Source: Candidatus Lachnoclostridium avicola (GTDB taxonomy: Bacteria > Bacillota > Clostridia > Lachnospirales > Lachnospiraceae). From it: 64,000 nucleotides of DNA. The stretch is taken from assembly GCA_019114465.1 (NCBI GenBank), contig DXFM01000022.1, forward strand, positions 54,643-118,642. The letters are read 5' to 3'. The notes under the pieces are model-generated. The model did no database searches. It had not been told where the DNA came from and was given only the letters and a program-made list of their open reading frames with translations. The stretch's first letter is position 1; the number at the start of each line of letters is the position of its first letter. The position numbers were made by a program, and so were the translations under genes. This document shows, piece by piece, positions 24,658 through 33,363 of the stretch.

Positions 24658-25005
24658 ATGAACGACATTATCAAGAACATTGAAGCAACACAGTTAAAGG
24701 AGAGCATTCCGGAGTTCCACGTTGGCGATACCGTAAAGGTGTACAACAAGATCAAAGAGGGAAACCGGGAGAGAATCCAGGTATTTGAGGGAACCGTGAT
24801 CAAGAGACAGAACGGCGGCTCCAGAGAGACCTTTACCGTGAGAAAGAACTCCAACGGCATCGGCGTGGAGAAGACCTGGCCGGTACACTCCCCCTTCGTA
24901 GACAACATTGAGGTTGTGAGAAGAGGTAAAGTGAGAAGAGCAAAACTCTACTACTTAAGAGACAGAGTGGGCAAGGCAGCCAAGGTAAAAGAATTAGTAA
25001 AATAA
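24658..25005 (+). CDS. rplS: 50S ribosomal protein L19
   Basis: 115 aa, standard length. [40 protein letters not shown] and the C-terminal [10 protein letters not shown] are family hallmarks. L19 sits at the 30S-50S interface. It has its own promoter and a terminator right after it, although it lies between trmD and lepB/rbgA as in many Clostridia. Confidence 0.98.
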   Translation: MNDIIKNIEATQLKESIPEFHVGDTVKVYNKIKEGNRERIQVFEGTVIKRQNGGSRETFTVRKNSNGIGVEKTWPVHSPFVDNIEVVRRGKVRRAKLYYLRDRVGKAAKVKELVK

Positions 25006-25018
25006 TGGCGGTAAGTGA

Positions 25019-25042
25019 AAAGGGACAATGCAAATTGTCCCT
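25019..25042 (+). terminator. terminator after rplS
   Basis: AGGGACAAT / ATTGTCCCT with a 4-nt loop followed by TTCTT. It rules out the long upstream start codons of lepB as part of the main coding sequence. Confidence 0.88.
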
Positions 25043-25083
25043 TTCTTATCATCTTCCGAAGAATCGGAATTGAGGTATTGCGA

Positions 25084-25626
25084 GTGGATTTTTATGAGGA
25101 AGACAAAAGTCTGCTCCGACGCATCATGAATTGGATGGTTGACATCATTCTTGTCATTGTCTTCGCCTGGTTTACGGTCTACATGTTCGGAACTGAGGTG
25201 AGGATCGCTGGGAATTCCATGAATCCGGCGCTGGAGAGCGGGGATGTGGTTTTGATGAACCGCCTGCCCGGTGTGCTGTTCGGCCCGGGCCGCTTTGACC
25301 TGGCGGTGTTTGAGCGGGAAGATCAGAAGACCAACGTAAAACGGGTTATCGGCCTGCCGGGGGAGACGGTACAGATCACCGGCGGGCATATTTATATAGA
25401 CGGAGAACTTTTGGAAGCCGGGGACGGCTTGGATGAGGTCTCTCTGGCCGGACTGGCGGAGCACCCCATCACCCTGGGCAAGGATGAATATTTTCTGCTG
25501 GGAGACAACCGGGAGAGCAGCGAGGACAGCAGGTTTATCAATATCGGCAATGTGAAACGAGAGCAGATCATTGGAACAGTATGGATTCGAATATTACCGG
25601 TCATCCGATTTGGTCTGACCGGCTGA
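25084..25626 (+). CDS. lepB: signal peptidase I
   Basis: About 180 aa, type I membrane protein. One N-terminal membrane anchor (MNWMVDIILVIVFAWFTVYM), catalytic serine in AGNSMNPAL, general-base lysine in NVKRVIGLPGE, and the GDNRESSEDSR box. It removes signal peptides from secreted proteins outside the membrane. The start is uncertain: GTG 25084 fits a GAGG at 25072-25075; TTG 25078 is possible; the frame continues upstream through the rplS terminator to 25015. Followed by rbgA, rnhB and yraN with short gaps. Confidence 0.93.
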   Translation: MDFYEEDKSLLRRIMNWMVDIILVIVFAWFTVYMFGTEVRIAGNSMNPALESGDVVLMNRLPGVLFGPGRFDLAVFEREDQKTNVKRVIGLPGETVQITGGHIYIDGELLEAGDGLDEVSLAGLAEHPITLGKDEYFLLGDNRESSEDSRFINIGNVKREQIIGTVWIRILPVIRFGLTG

Positions 25627-25657
25627 CAGATAGAGGAAACGCCGAAAAGGAGGCAGT

Positions 25658-26578
25658 ATGAACATTCAGTGGTATCCGGGGCATATGACAAAGGCCAGAC
25701 GGGCCATGCAGGAGGACATTAAGCTCATAGACCTGATCATTGAGCTGGTGGACGCCCGCGTGCCCCTGAGCAGCCGCAATCCGGACATAGACCAGCTGGG
25801 AAAGGGAAAAGCCCGGCTGATTCTGTTAAATAAATCCGATATGGCGGACGACCGCCGCAGTGAAGCGTGGATGGCCTGGTTTCAGGCTCAGGGATTCCAT
25901 GTGGTGAAGGTCAATTCCCGCACGGGAGCCGGCTTGAAGCAGATCAATGCCGCCGTGCAGGAGGCCTGCCGGGAAAAGATCGAGAGGGACCGCAGGCGGG
26001 GGATTTTAAACCGTCCGGTGCGGGCCATGGTGGTGGGAATTCCCAACGTGGGAAAATCCACCTTCATCAATTCCTTTGCGGGAAAAGCCTGCGCCAAGAC
26101 GGGAAACAAGCCGGGAGTGACAAAGGGGAACCAGTGGATCCGCCTGAGCAAAACCCTGGAGCTTCTGGATACGCCGGGAATTTTGTGGCCCCGGTTTGAG
26201 GACCAGCAGGTGGGGCTGCGCCTGGCGTTCATCGGCTCCATCAACGATGAGATCCTTCAGAAGGAGGAGCTGGCGGCGGAGCTCATCTGTTTTCTCACGG
26301 AATCCTACCCGGAGGCTCTGGGAGGAAGATACGGGGAAGAGGTAAAAGCGGCGGCCGGCGGGAGTGAAGAAGATTCCTCCCATTCCGGTGATTTGAAACG
26401 GGCTTATCAGGTTCTGGAGGAGATCGCCAGGGCCAGAGGGTGCCTGACCAAAGGCAGCGGTCTGGATACGGCGAAAGCCGCCGCCATTCTGCTGGATGAT
26501 TTCCGCAGCGGCAGACTGGGGCGGATTACCCTGGAACTGCCGCCGGATGGAGGAGAGGAAAAATGCCTGGAAAACTGA
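25658..26578 (+). CDS. rbgA: ribosome biogenesis GTPase RbgA (YlqF)
   Basis: 306-aa circularly permuted GTPase: the G4 motif LLNKSDM comes before the P-loop GIPNVGKSTFIN (about residue 127) and the DTPGILWP motif. RbgA drives late 50S assembly in Gram-positives. The N-terminus MNIQWYPGHMTKARR is invariant in the family. AAAGGAGG precedes the ATG. Its last 16 nt overlap the rnhB start, so the two are coupled. Confidence 0.97.
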   Translation: MNIQWYPGHMTKARRAMQEDIKLIDLIIELVDARVPLSSRNPDIDQLGKGKARLILLNKSDMADDRRSEAWMAWFQAQGFHVVKVNSRTGAGLKQINAAVQEACREKIERDRRRGILNRPVRAMVVGIPNVGKSTFINSFAGKACAKTGNKPGVTKGNQWIRLSKTLELLDTPGILWPRFEDQQVGLRLAFIGSINDEILQKEELAAELICFLTESYPEALGGRYGEEVKAAAGGSEEDSSHSGDLKRAYQVLEEIARARGCLTKGSGLDTAKAAAILLDDFRSGRLGRITLELPPDGGEEKCLEN

Positions 26579-27204
26579 CGGAAGAGAAGCTGGCGGCGGA
26601 GCGGGAGCGGCTGGCCCGCATGAGAGAGTACGAGGATACTTACGCCGCCGTGTCCGCCATCTGCGGCATCGATGAGGCCGGGAGAGGTCCTCTGGCCGGT
26701 CCGGTGGTGGCGGGAGCGGTGATTTTGCCGAAGGACTGTGAAATCCTGTTTTTAAACGACTCCAAAAAGCTCTCGGAGAAGAAACGGGAGGCCCTGTTTC
26801 TGGAGATTCAGGAGAAGGCGGAGACCTGGAGCGTGGGCGTGGTGGGCCCGGAGGTGATCGACGAGATCAATATTCTTCAGGCCACCTACCAGGCCATGAG
26901 AGAAGCCATCGCGGGTCTGAAGGTGCAGCCGGGGCTGCTGCTCAACGACGCGGTGACCATCCCAGGGGTGGAGATTCCCCAGGTGCCCATTGTGAAGGGG
27001 GACGCCAAAAGCCTGTCCATCGCGGCGGCCAGCATTATGGCGAAGGTGACCAGGGATCACCTGATGGTGGAATACGATCAGATTTATCCCCAGTACGGCT
27101 TCGCGAAGCACAAGGGCTACGGGACGGCGGCCCACATCGCGGCGCTGAAGGAGTACGGCCCCTGCCCCATCCACCGGAGGAGCTTTATCACCCGTTTTGT
27201 GTAG
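26563..27204 (+). CDS. rnhB: ribonuclease HII
   Basis: 213 aa. Active-site signature GIDEAGRGPLAGPVVAGA (D and E metal ligands) near residue 36, DSKKLSEKKRE, and KGDAKSLSIAAASIMAKVTRD. Removes ribonucleotides from DNA and RNA in hybrids. A type-HI enzyme is also encoded at 43549. Overlap with rbgA, then 8 nt to yraN. Confidence 0.97.
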   Translation: MPGKLTEEKLAAERERLARMREYEDTYAAVSAICGIDEAGRGPLAGPVVAGAVILPKDCEILFLNDSKKLSEKKREALFLEIQEKAETWSVGVVGPEVIDEINILQATYQAMREAIAGLKVQPGLLLNDAVTIPGVEIPQVPIVKGDAKSLSIAAASIMAKVTRDHLMVEYDQIYPQYGFAKHKGYGTAAHIAALKEYGPCPIHRRSFITRFV

Positions 27205-27212
27205 GGACGTTT

Positions 27213-27554
27213 ATGAATAAGAGAAGAGAGGGCGGCATCCGGGAGCGTCTGGCTGCCGCCTATTTAAGTGAACGAGGACTGGAAATTCTGGAATACAACT
27301 ACAGGACTGCCCGGGGAGAGATCGACCTCATCGCCAGGGAGAAGGACACTCTGGTGTTTGTGGAGGTGAAATACCGCCGGGACGCCCGCATGGGATATCC
27401 CCAGGAGGCGGTGACCCCGGCCAAACAGAGAAAGATCCGGCAGGTGGCCGGGGCTTATCTGGCGGAGAAGGGCGGCAGCGGCGGCCTGGCCTGCCGGTTT
27501 GACGTGGTGGCGGTGCTGGGAGATGAGATCACCTGGATACCGGGGGCTTTTTAG
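27213..27554 (+). CDS. yraN: YraN family protein (UPF0102), putative endonuclease
   Basis: 113 aa. Core GEIDLIAREKDTLVFVEVKYR carries the D-(x)n-ExK nuclease-type pattern of this Holliday junction resolvase-like family. Biochemical role not established. The gene is regularly found after rnhB, as here. Confidence 0.93.
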   Translation: MNKRREGGIRERLAAAYLSERGLEILEYNYRTARGEIDLIAREKDTLVFVEVKYRRDARMGYPQEAVTPAKQRKIRQVAGAYLAEKGGSGGLACRFDVVAVLGDEITWIPGAF

Positions 27555-27584
27555 GTTGGAGACAGGGAGAGGAGAAGAGAGATC

Positions 27585-28469
27585 ATGGCAGAGATAAACT
27601 GGAAGCGAAAAGACGGGGCGGAGCCCATGGAGACAGTGGAGCGGGCGGGAGTTCCCTATCTGCGATTTCCGGCCCTGGAAGAAACCGGCCTGGTGATCCA
27701 CGGATTTTCCACCAGGCTGGGCGGAGTGAGCCGGGGCTGTTACTCCTCCATGAATCTGTCCTTTACCAGGGGAGACGACCGTGAGGCGGTGGAGGAAAAT
27801 TACCGCAGAATGGCGGCCGCCCTGGGGGTGGAGACGGAGAGCCTGACCCTCACCTGGCAGACCCACACGGTGAATGTGCGGAAAGTCACCTGGGAGGACC
27901 GGGGCAAGGGAGTTTCCAGGGAGAGAGATTACCGGGATGTGGACGGTCTGGTGACGGACGTGCCGGGAATCACCCTGGTGACGTTTTTCGCCGACTGCGT
28001 GCCCCTCTATTTCCTGGATCCGGTGCGAAAGGCCATCGGTCTGTCCCACTCCGGCTGGCGGGGAACGGCGGCCAGAATGGGTCAGAAAACTTTGGAAAAA
28101 ATGAGAGAGGAGTTCGGCACCGATCCACGCGATGTGATCGCCTGCGTGGGCCCCAGCATCTGCGGGGACTGCTACGAAGTGGGGGAAGAAGTGGAGGCTG
28201 TGTTTACCGTGGAATTCGGCCCCCGATGGGAGCGGGAGATTCTCCGCCCGGGAGTCCGGCCTGGGAAGTACCAGCTGGATCTGTGGAAGGCCAACGAGGC
28301 GGTGCTTCTGGAGGCGGGAATCGCGCCGGATCATCTCCATGTGACGGATATCTGCACCTGCTGCAATCCGGATTACCTCTATTCCCACCGGAAAATGGGG
28401 GAGAAGAGGGGAAATCTGTGCGCGTTTCTGGCGCTGAAATCTCCTTTTTTTGGTCAAAAATACCTTTGA
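27585..28469 (+). CDS. pgeF: peptidoglycan editing factor PgeF / polyphenol oxidase family (DUF152)
   Basis: 294 aa. GFSTRLGGVSRGCYSSMNLS, TWQTHTVNV, FFADCVPLYFLDPVRKAIGLSHSGWRGTA (in parts) and CTCCNPDYLYSHRK provide the conserved His/Cys zinc site. Homologues (YfiH, LACC1) act on purine nucleosides in vitro, and E. coli PgeF removes mis-incorporated amino acids from cell-wall precursors. Preceded by GGAGAGGAG. Ends the rbgA-rnhB-yraN group. Confidence 0.93.
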   Translation: MAEINWKRKDGAEPMETVERAGVPYLRFPALEETGLVIHGFSTRLGGVSRGCYSSMNLSFTRGDDREAVEENYRRMAAALGVETESLTLTWQTHTVNVRKVTWEDRGKGVSRERDYRDVDGLVTDVPGITLVTFFADCVPLYFLDPVRKAIGLSHSGWRGTAARMGQKTLEKMREEFGTDPRDVIACVGPSICGDCYEVGEEVEAVFTVEFGPRWEREILRPGVRPGKYQLDLWKANEAVLLEAGIAPDHLHVTDICTCCNPDYLYSHRKMGEKRGNLCAFLALKSPFFGQKYL

Positions 28470-28516
28470 AAATTTGAGAAAAATTTCATGTAATTATAAC
28501 ATAGGCCTGACAGTGT

Positions 28517-28578
28517 AAAAAAGCCATCTCTTCCGGGAATCAAGTCTGACGACAGATTCCCGGAGGCGATGGCTTTTT
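28517..28578. terminator. bidirectional terminator between pgeF and prs
   Basis: Long inverted repeat: AAAAAGCCATC and TTCCGGGAATC on the left pair with GATTCCCGGA and GATGGCTTTTT on the right. T-runs on both strands fit its place between two convergent genes. Confidence 0.92.
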
Positions 28579-28588
28579 ATCGGCTTTT

Positions 28589-29797
28589 TCAATGGATAGT
28601 CTGGAAATAATCGTATCCGTCCGCGTGGTACCGGGCCACCAGCTTCTGAATCTTGGCGGTGGGGGAGAGGGCGGCGTTTAAGGACGCGTCGTGGTTGAAG
28701 GAATTGATGATGGCCGCCAGGTATTTGCTCATGTCCGCCTCCAGATACCAGGGCCGCTCCAGAAGCTGGGGCGGGCGGTAGTTTAAGTTGGTGGTGACCA
28801 CATAGTCGAAATATTCCCTGGCGTAGTAGTCGTCAAATTTCTCCAGACCGTCGGTAAACAGGCCGAAGGTGCAGCAGAGGATGATTCGCGCCGCGTTCCG
28901 CATTTTCAGCGCTTTGGCGGTGTCCAGAATGCTCTCGCCGGAGGAAATCATGTCGTCCACGATGATCACTGTCTTGCCGGCCACGGAAGTGCCCAGGAAT
29001 TCGTGGGCCACAATGGGGTTGCGGCCGTCTATCACCTGGGAATAGTCCCGGCGCTTGTAGAACATACCCATGTCCACACCCAGATTGTTGGCCAGGTATA
29101 CGGCCCGGTGCATGGCCCCCTCGTCAGGGCTGATGATCATCAGGGAATCCTTGTCCAGACGGATGGGAACCTGGTGCTCAAACAGAGTCTTCATAAACTG
29201 GTAGGTGGCCATGAAATTGTCAAAGCCGCACAGCGGGATGGAATTCTGCACTCTGGGATCATGGGCATCAAAGGTGACGATGTTGCTCACTCCCATGCTC
29301 TGAAGTTCCTGCAGGGCCATGGCGCAGTCCAGGGATTCCCGCTTGGAGCGCTTGTGCTGTCTTCCCTCATAGAGGAACGGCATGATCACATTGACCCGGT
29401 GGGCGGTTGCCACGGTGGCTGCTATGATCCTCTTTAAATCCTGGAAATGATCGTCGGGTGACATGTGGTTGGTAATCCCGCTTAAGGTGTAGGTGAGACT
29501 GTAGTTGGTGATGTCCACCATTGCAAAGATGTCGGTGCCTCGCACCGATTCGTTGATGACCGCCTTTGCCTCGCCGGAGCCAAACCGGGGGCAGGCACAG
29601 TCCAGAAGGTATGATTCCACGTTATAACCGCGGTAGCGCAGGTCCGCTTTGCGGCGGAGCAGCTCTTCCGTATCGTTTTTCCGGAAACTTACGATGTAAT
29701 CGTTGACTTTCCGGGCCAGGGGAAGGCAGTCCTCCAGGGCAGCGATCTTTAGGGGAGCTACCGGAAGGGAATCATTAAAAACGTAATCGTTCGCCAT
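28589..29797 (-). CDS. prs: ribose-phosphate pyrophosphokinase
   Basis: 402 aa, longer than the classical enzyme (about 315). The PRPP loop TVIIVDDMISSGESILDTA and the ADLRYRGYNVESY and MPFLYEGRQHKRSKRESL regions identify the family; it makes PRPP for purines, pyrimidines, His and Trp from ribose 5-phosphate and ATP. The longer form is common in Lachnospiraceae. ATG 29797 was chosen because GGAGG lies 8 nt upstream; another ATG at 29812 is closer to the promoter but lacks a site. Confidence 0.92.
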   Translation of the reverse strand: MANDYVFNDSLPVAPLKIAALEDCLPLARKVNDYIVSFRKNDTEELLRRKADLRYRGYNVESYLLDCACPRFGSGEAKAVINESVRGTDIFAMVDITNYSLTYTLSGITNHMSPDDHFQDLKRIIAATVATAHRVNVIMPFLYEGRQHKRSKRESLDCAMALQELQSMGVSNIVTFDAHDPRVQNSIPLCGFDNFMATYQFMKTLFEHQVPIRLDKDSLMIISPDEGAMHRAVYLANNLGVDMGMFYKRRDYSQVIDGRNPIVAHEFLGTSVAGKTVIIVDDMISSGESILDTAKALKMRNAARIILCCTFGLFTDGLEKFDDYYAREYFDYVVTTNLNYRPPQLLERPWYLEADMSKYLAAIINSFNHDASLNAALSPTAKIQKLVARYHADGYDYFQTIH

Positions 29798-29822
29798 GAG
29801 ATAATCCTCCATTTCTACCCTA

Positions 29823-29852
29823 ATTTATACCATTTTACAGGAAAGACAGTCA
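29823..29852 (-). promoter_or_regulatory. prs promoter
   Basis: On the minus strand TTGACT (29852-29847), 18 nt, TATAAA (29828-29823). Start of transcription would be near 29816, about 20 nt before the start codon. Confidence 0.65.
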
Positions 29853-29903
29853 ATAGACAGGCGCTATTTACAGGAAAAAAAACAATCGGCCGGAGCGGAT
29901 TCC

Positions 29904-29932
29904 TTTACAAAGGTGGGGAATCTTGGTATGAT
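29904..29932 (+). promoter_or_regulatory. promoter of the DUF512-der-plsY-gpsA group
   Basis: TTTACA (29904-29909), 17 nt, TATGAT (29927-29932). It faces away from the prs promoter and gives a leader of about 35 nt. Confidence 0.7.
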
Positions 29933-29974
29933 GAAACCGGTAATTTGTGAAATGAAAAGAAAGAGAATATAGGA

Positions 29975-31369
29975 ATGAAGAAGATAAAAGGACATAAAAT
30001 CAGCGCGGTGGAGCCGGGCTCCATCGGAGAGGAACTGGAACTGGAGCCGGGGGACGTGCTGCTCACCATTAACGGGAGGGAGATCGAGGATATTTTCGAT
30101 TACGAGTACCTGGTGGACAGCGAAGCCCTGACCATGGTGGTGCGGAAAGCTGACGGCGAGGAGTGGGAGCTGGAAATTGAAAACGGCGGGGAGGATCTGG
30201 GGCTTTCTTTTGAAAACGGCCTGATGAGCGATTATAAAACCTGCAGCAACAAATGTATTTTCTGCTTTATCGACCAGATGCCGCCGGGAATGAGAGAAAC
30301 CCTGTATTTTAAGGACGATGATTCCCGGCTGTCGTTTCTTCAGGGCAATTATATCACCCTGACCAACATGAAAGACCGGGATATTGAGCGGATCATCCGC
30401 TTTCACCTGGCTCCCATCAATATTTCTGTGCAGACCACCAATCCGGAACTCAGGTGTATGATGCTTCACAACCGGTTTGCCGGGGAGGCGTTAAAAAAGA
30501 TCGATCGTCTGTACGAGGCGGGGATTCCCATGAACGGCCAGATCGTGCTCTGCAAAGGAGTGAATGACGGGGAGGAGCTGGAGCGGACCATCCGGGATCT
30601 GACCCGTTATCTGCCCCACATGGAGAGCGTCTCCGTGGTTCCTGTGGGACTGTCCCGGTTCCGGGACGGCCTCTATCCTCTGGAACCCTTTACCCCGGAG
30701 GATGCGGGGGCGGTGATCGATCAGATTGAGGCCTGGCAGAAGAAGATTTACCCGGAGTACGGCATCCATTTCATCCATGCCAGCGATGAGTTCTATATGC
30801 TGGCCGGCCGGGAGATGCCGGAGGAGGACCGCTATGACGGCTACCTCCAGCTGGAGAACGGGGTGGGAATGATCCGCCTGATGACGGAGGAGGTAGCGGC
30901 AGCTCTGGAAGAACTGGACGGGGACGATGGAAAAGACGAGCTGTCCGTGGCCACCGGCGTGCTGCCGGCCGGTTATCTGAGACAGTATCTGGATCAGATC
31001 CGGAAGAAATTTCCGGGGAGGACCGTGCACCTGTACCCCATCGTCAACCGGTTTTTCGGGGAGAGCATTACGGTGGCGGGCCTGGTGACGGGCACGGATC
31101 TGCTGGACCAGTTAAAGGGAAAACCGCTGGGAAACCGGCTTCTTCTGCCGGAGTGCATGTTCCGCAGCGGGGAGGAGGTATTCCTGGATGACGTGACCAG
31201 ACAGGAGGTACAAAACGCTTTACAAGTACCGGTGAATATTGTAAAATCAAGCGGACAAGATTTCGTGGACGCTGTTTTGGGCCTTCAGAGAGAGGAACCG
31301 GAGACGGCGGAATATGAGCCCTATGAGCTGAAAGAGCTGTATAAGGAATGGGAGATAGAAGAGGAGTAA
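29975..31369 (+). CDS. DUF512 protein: PDZ-like domain plus radical-SAM-like Fe-S domain
   Basis: 464 aa. N-terminal PDZ-like segment (HKISAVEPGSIGEEL...GDVLLTING), then CSNKCIFC, a CX3CX2C pattern as in radical SAM enzymes, with FIDQMPPGMRETLYFKDDD following. The C-terminal part is DUF512. Related to the NifB/MoaA-like proteins of COG1625. Function is unknown, but the gene is almost always directly before der in Clostridia, as here (4 nt). Chemistry and substrate cannot be inferred. Confidence 0.88.
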   Translation: MKKIKGHKISAVEPGSIGEELELEPGDVLLTINGREIEDIFDYEYLVDSEALTMVVRKADGEEWELEIENGGEDLGLSFENGLMSDYKTCSNKCIFCFIDQMPPGMRETLYFKDDDSRLSFLQGNYITLTNMKDRDIERIIRFHLAPINISVQTTNPELRCMMLHNRFAGEALKKIDRLYEAGIPMNGQIVLCKGVNDGEELERTIRDLTRYLPHMESVSVVPVGLSRFRDGLYPLEPFTPEDAGAVIDQIEAWQKKIYPEYGIHFIHASDEFYMLAGREMPEEDRYDGYLQLENGVGMIRLMTEEVAAALEELDGDDGKDELSVATGVLPAGYLRQYLDQIRKKFPGRTVHLYPIVNRFFGESITVAGLVTGTDLLDQLKGKPLGNRLLLPECMFRSGEEVFLDDVTRQEVQNALQVPVNIVKSSGQDFVDAVLGLQREEPETAEYEPYELKELYKEWEIEEE

Positions 31370-31373
31370 TTAT

Positions 31374-32702
31374 ATGAGCAAACCAATTGTGGCAATTGTG
31401 GGACGGCCCAACGTAGGCAAATCCACCCTGTTCAACGTGCTGGCGGGAGAGACCATTTCCATTGTAAAGGACACGCCGGGAGTGACCAGGGACCGGATCT
31501 ATGCGGACTGTTCCTGGCTGGACATGAATTTTACCCTGATCGACACGGGAGGAATCGAGCCGGACAGCAAGGACGTGATCCTGTCCCAGATGCGGGAGCA
31601 GGCGGAAATGGCCATCGCCACGGCTGATGTGATCATTTTCATCGTGGATGTGCGCCAGGGAATGGTGGACGCGGACAGCAAGGTGGCAGATATGCTGCGC
31701 CGGTCCAGAAAGCCGGTGGTGCTGGCAGTGAACAAGGTGGACAGCTTTGCCAAGTTCGGCAACGACGTCTATGAATTTTACAATCTGGGAATCGGAGAGC
31801 CGATTCCTGTTTCTGCTGCTTCCAGACTGGGGCTGGGAGAGCTGCTGGACGCGGTCTGCGCCCATTTTGACGCCAGCCAGCTGGAGGAAGAGGACGATGA
31901 CAGGCCCAGGATCGCCATCGTGGGCAAGCCCAACGTGGGCAAGTCCTCCATCATTAACCGGCTGACGGGGGAGAACCGGGTGATCGTGTCCGACGTCGCA
32001 GGAACTACCAGGGACGCAGTGGACACCGCCGTTGTCCACAATGGCCAGGAGTACGTGTTTATCGACACCGCCGGTCTGCGCCGCAAGAGCAAGATCAAGG
32101 AGGATCTGGAGCGCTACAGCATCATCCGCACGGTGGCGGCCGTGGAGAGGGCGGACATTGTGGTGCTGGTCATCGACGCCACCGAGGGAGTGACGGAGCA
32201 GGATGCCAAGATCGCCGGCATCGCCCACGACCGGGGCAAGGGCATGATCATCGCCGTGAACAAGTGGGACGCCATAGAAAAAAATGATAAGACCATTTAC
32301 GAGTTTACCAAAAAGATCCGGGATACCCTGGCCTATATGCCCTACGCGGAAATGCTTTTTATCTCCGCGAAGACGGGACAGCGTTTAAACAAGCTGTACG
32401 ACCTCATTGACGCCGTGCGGGAAAATCAGAACCTGCGGGTGGCCACCGGCGTGCTCAATGAGATCATGACGGAGGCGGTGGCCCTTCAGCAGCCGCCGTC
32501 GGACAAGGGAAAACGGTTAAAGCTCTACTATATCACCCAGGTGGCGGTAAAGCCCCCCACCTTTGTGATCTTTGTCAACGACAAGGAGCTGATGCACTTT
32601 TCCTACACCCGTTATATTGAAAATAAAATCAGGGAAGCCTTCGGCTTCCGCGGCACGTCCCTGCGGTTTATCATCAGGGAACGGTCCGGAAAGGAGAAAT
32701 GA
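31374..32702 (+). CDS. der: ribosome-associated GTPase Der (EngA)
   Basis: 442 aa with two consecutive GTPase domains: GRPNVGKST at residue 8 with DTGG and NKVD, and GKPNVGKSS near 184 with DTAGLRRKSK and NKWD. A KH-like C-terminal domain follows from about 350. Essential for 50S assembly. Preceded by GAAGAGGAG; the stop overlaps an alternative plsY start. Confidence 0.98.
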   Translation: MSKPIVAIVGRPNVGKSTLFNVLAGETISIVKDTPGVTRDRIYADCSWLDMNFTLIDTGGIEPDSKDVILSQMREQAEMAIATADVIIFIVDVRQGMVDADSKVADMLRRSRKPVVLAVNKVDSFAKFGNDVYEFYNLGIGEPIPVSAASRLGLGELLDAVCAHFDASQLEEEDDDRPRIAIVGKPNVGKSSIINRLTGENRVIVSDVAGTTRDAVDTAVVHNGQEYVFIDTAGLRRKSKIKEDLERYSIIRTVAAVERADIVVLVIDATEGVTEQDAKIAGIAHDRGKGMIIAVNKWDAIEKNDKTIYEFTKKIRDTLAYMPYAEMLFISAKTGQRLNKLYDLIDAVRENQNLRVATGVLNEIMTEAVALQQPPSDKGKRLKLYYITQVAVKPPTFVIFVNDKELMHFSYTRYIENKIREAFGFRGTSLRFIIRERSGKEK

Positions 32703-32704
32703 TC

Positions 32705-33346
32705 ATGGAACGTATCATCTGTCTGGCTATGGGATATGTGTTCGGCCTGTTCCAGACCGGATATTTTTACGGAGAGCTCCACTCCATTGACCTGCACCAG
32801 TACGGCAGCGGAAATGTGGGGACCACCAACGCTCTGCGGGTGATGGGATGGAAAGCGGGCCTGATCGTGTTTCTCGGGGATTTCTTAAAGACGGTGATCC
32901 CCTGCATGCTGGTGCGGTTTGTGCTGTTTCAGAATCATCCGGAGATGACCTATTTACTCATGCTCTACACGGCCCTTGGAGTAATTCTGGGCCATAATTA
33001 TCCCTTTTACATGGGATTCCGGGGCGGCAAAGGCATTGCGGCCACAGCCGGCCTGATCTTTTCTCTGGACTGGAGAGTGACTCTGATCTGTCTGGTGATC
33101 TTTGTGGGGACGGTGGCCATTACCCGGTTTGTGTCCCTGGGATCCATCCTGGTGGTGCTGGCTCTGGCGGCCTGCGCCGTGTATTTCGGAAGTCACGGAT
33201 ATTTCGGACTGGGGGAGGAGTATCTCACGGAGTTTTACGTTCTCGCGGCGGCCATCGCCCTGCTGGCCATCTGGCGCCACCGGGCCAACATCGGCCGGCT
33301 CATCCACGGGACGGAGAGCAAGCTGGGAGAAAAAAAGAAATCATAA
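32705..33346 (+). CDS. plsY: glycerol-3-phosphate acyltransferase PlsY
   Basis: 213-aa membrane enzyme that acylates glycerol 3-phosphate using acyl phosphate, the first step of phospholipid synthesis. Motifs: GSGNVGTTNALRVMG, LGHNYPFYMGFRGGKGIAAT; five to seven membrane segments. I prefer ATG 32705 over 32699 because AAAGGAG at 32691-32697 is spaced correctly. GpsA, which supplies its substrate, is next. Confidence 0.95.
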   Translation: MERIICLAMGYVFGLFQTGYFYGELHSIDLHQYGSGNVGTTNALRVMGWKAGLIVFLGDFLKTVIPCMLVRFVLFQNHPEMTYLLMLYTALGVILGHNYPFYMGFRGGKGIAATAGLIFSLDWRVTLICLVIFVGTVAITRFVSLGSILVVLALAACAVYFGSHGYFGLGEEYLTEFYVLAAAIALLAIWRHRANIGRLIHGTESKLGEKKKS

Positions 33347-33363
33347 GGAATTGAGGTGTGCAT

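Noticed and set aside
25015..25083. Longer N-terminus for signal peptidase I starting at GTG 25015
   Set aside because: It would run through the rplS terminator stem and place residues unlike the family before the membrane anchor.
27264..28457. Long open frame on the minus strand opposite yraN and pgeF
   Set aside because: Its product is rich in His, Arg, Gly and Pro without motifs, which is what antisense of G+C-rich coding sequence gives; pgeF and yraN on the plus strand are clear.
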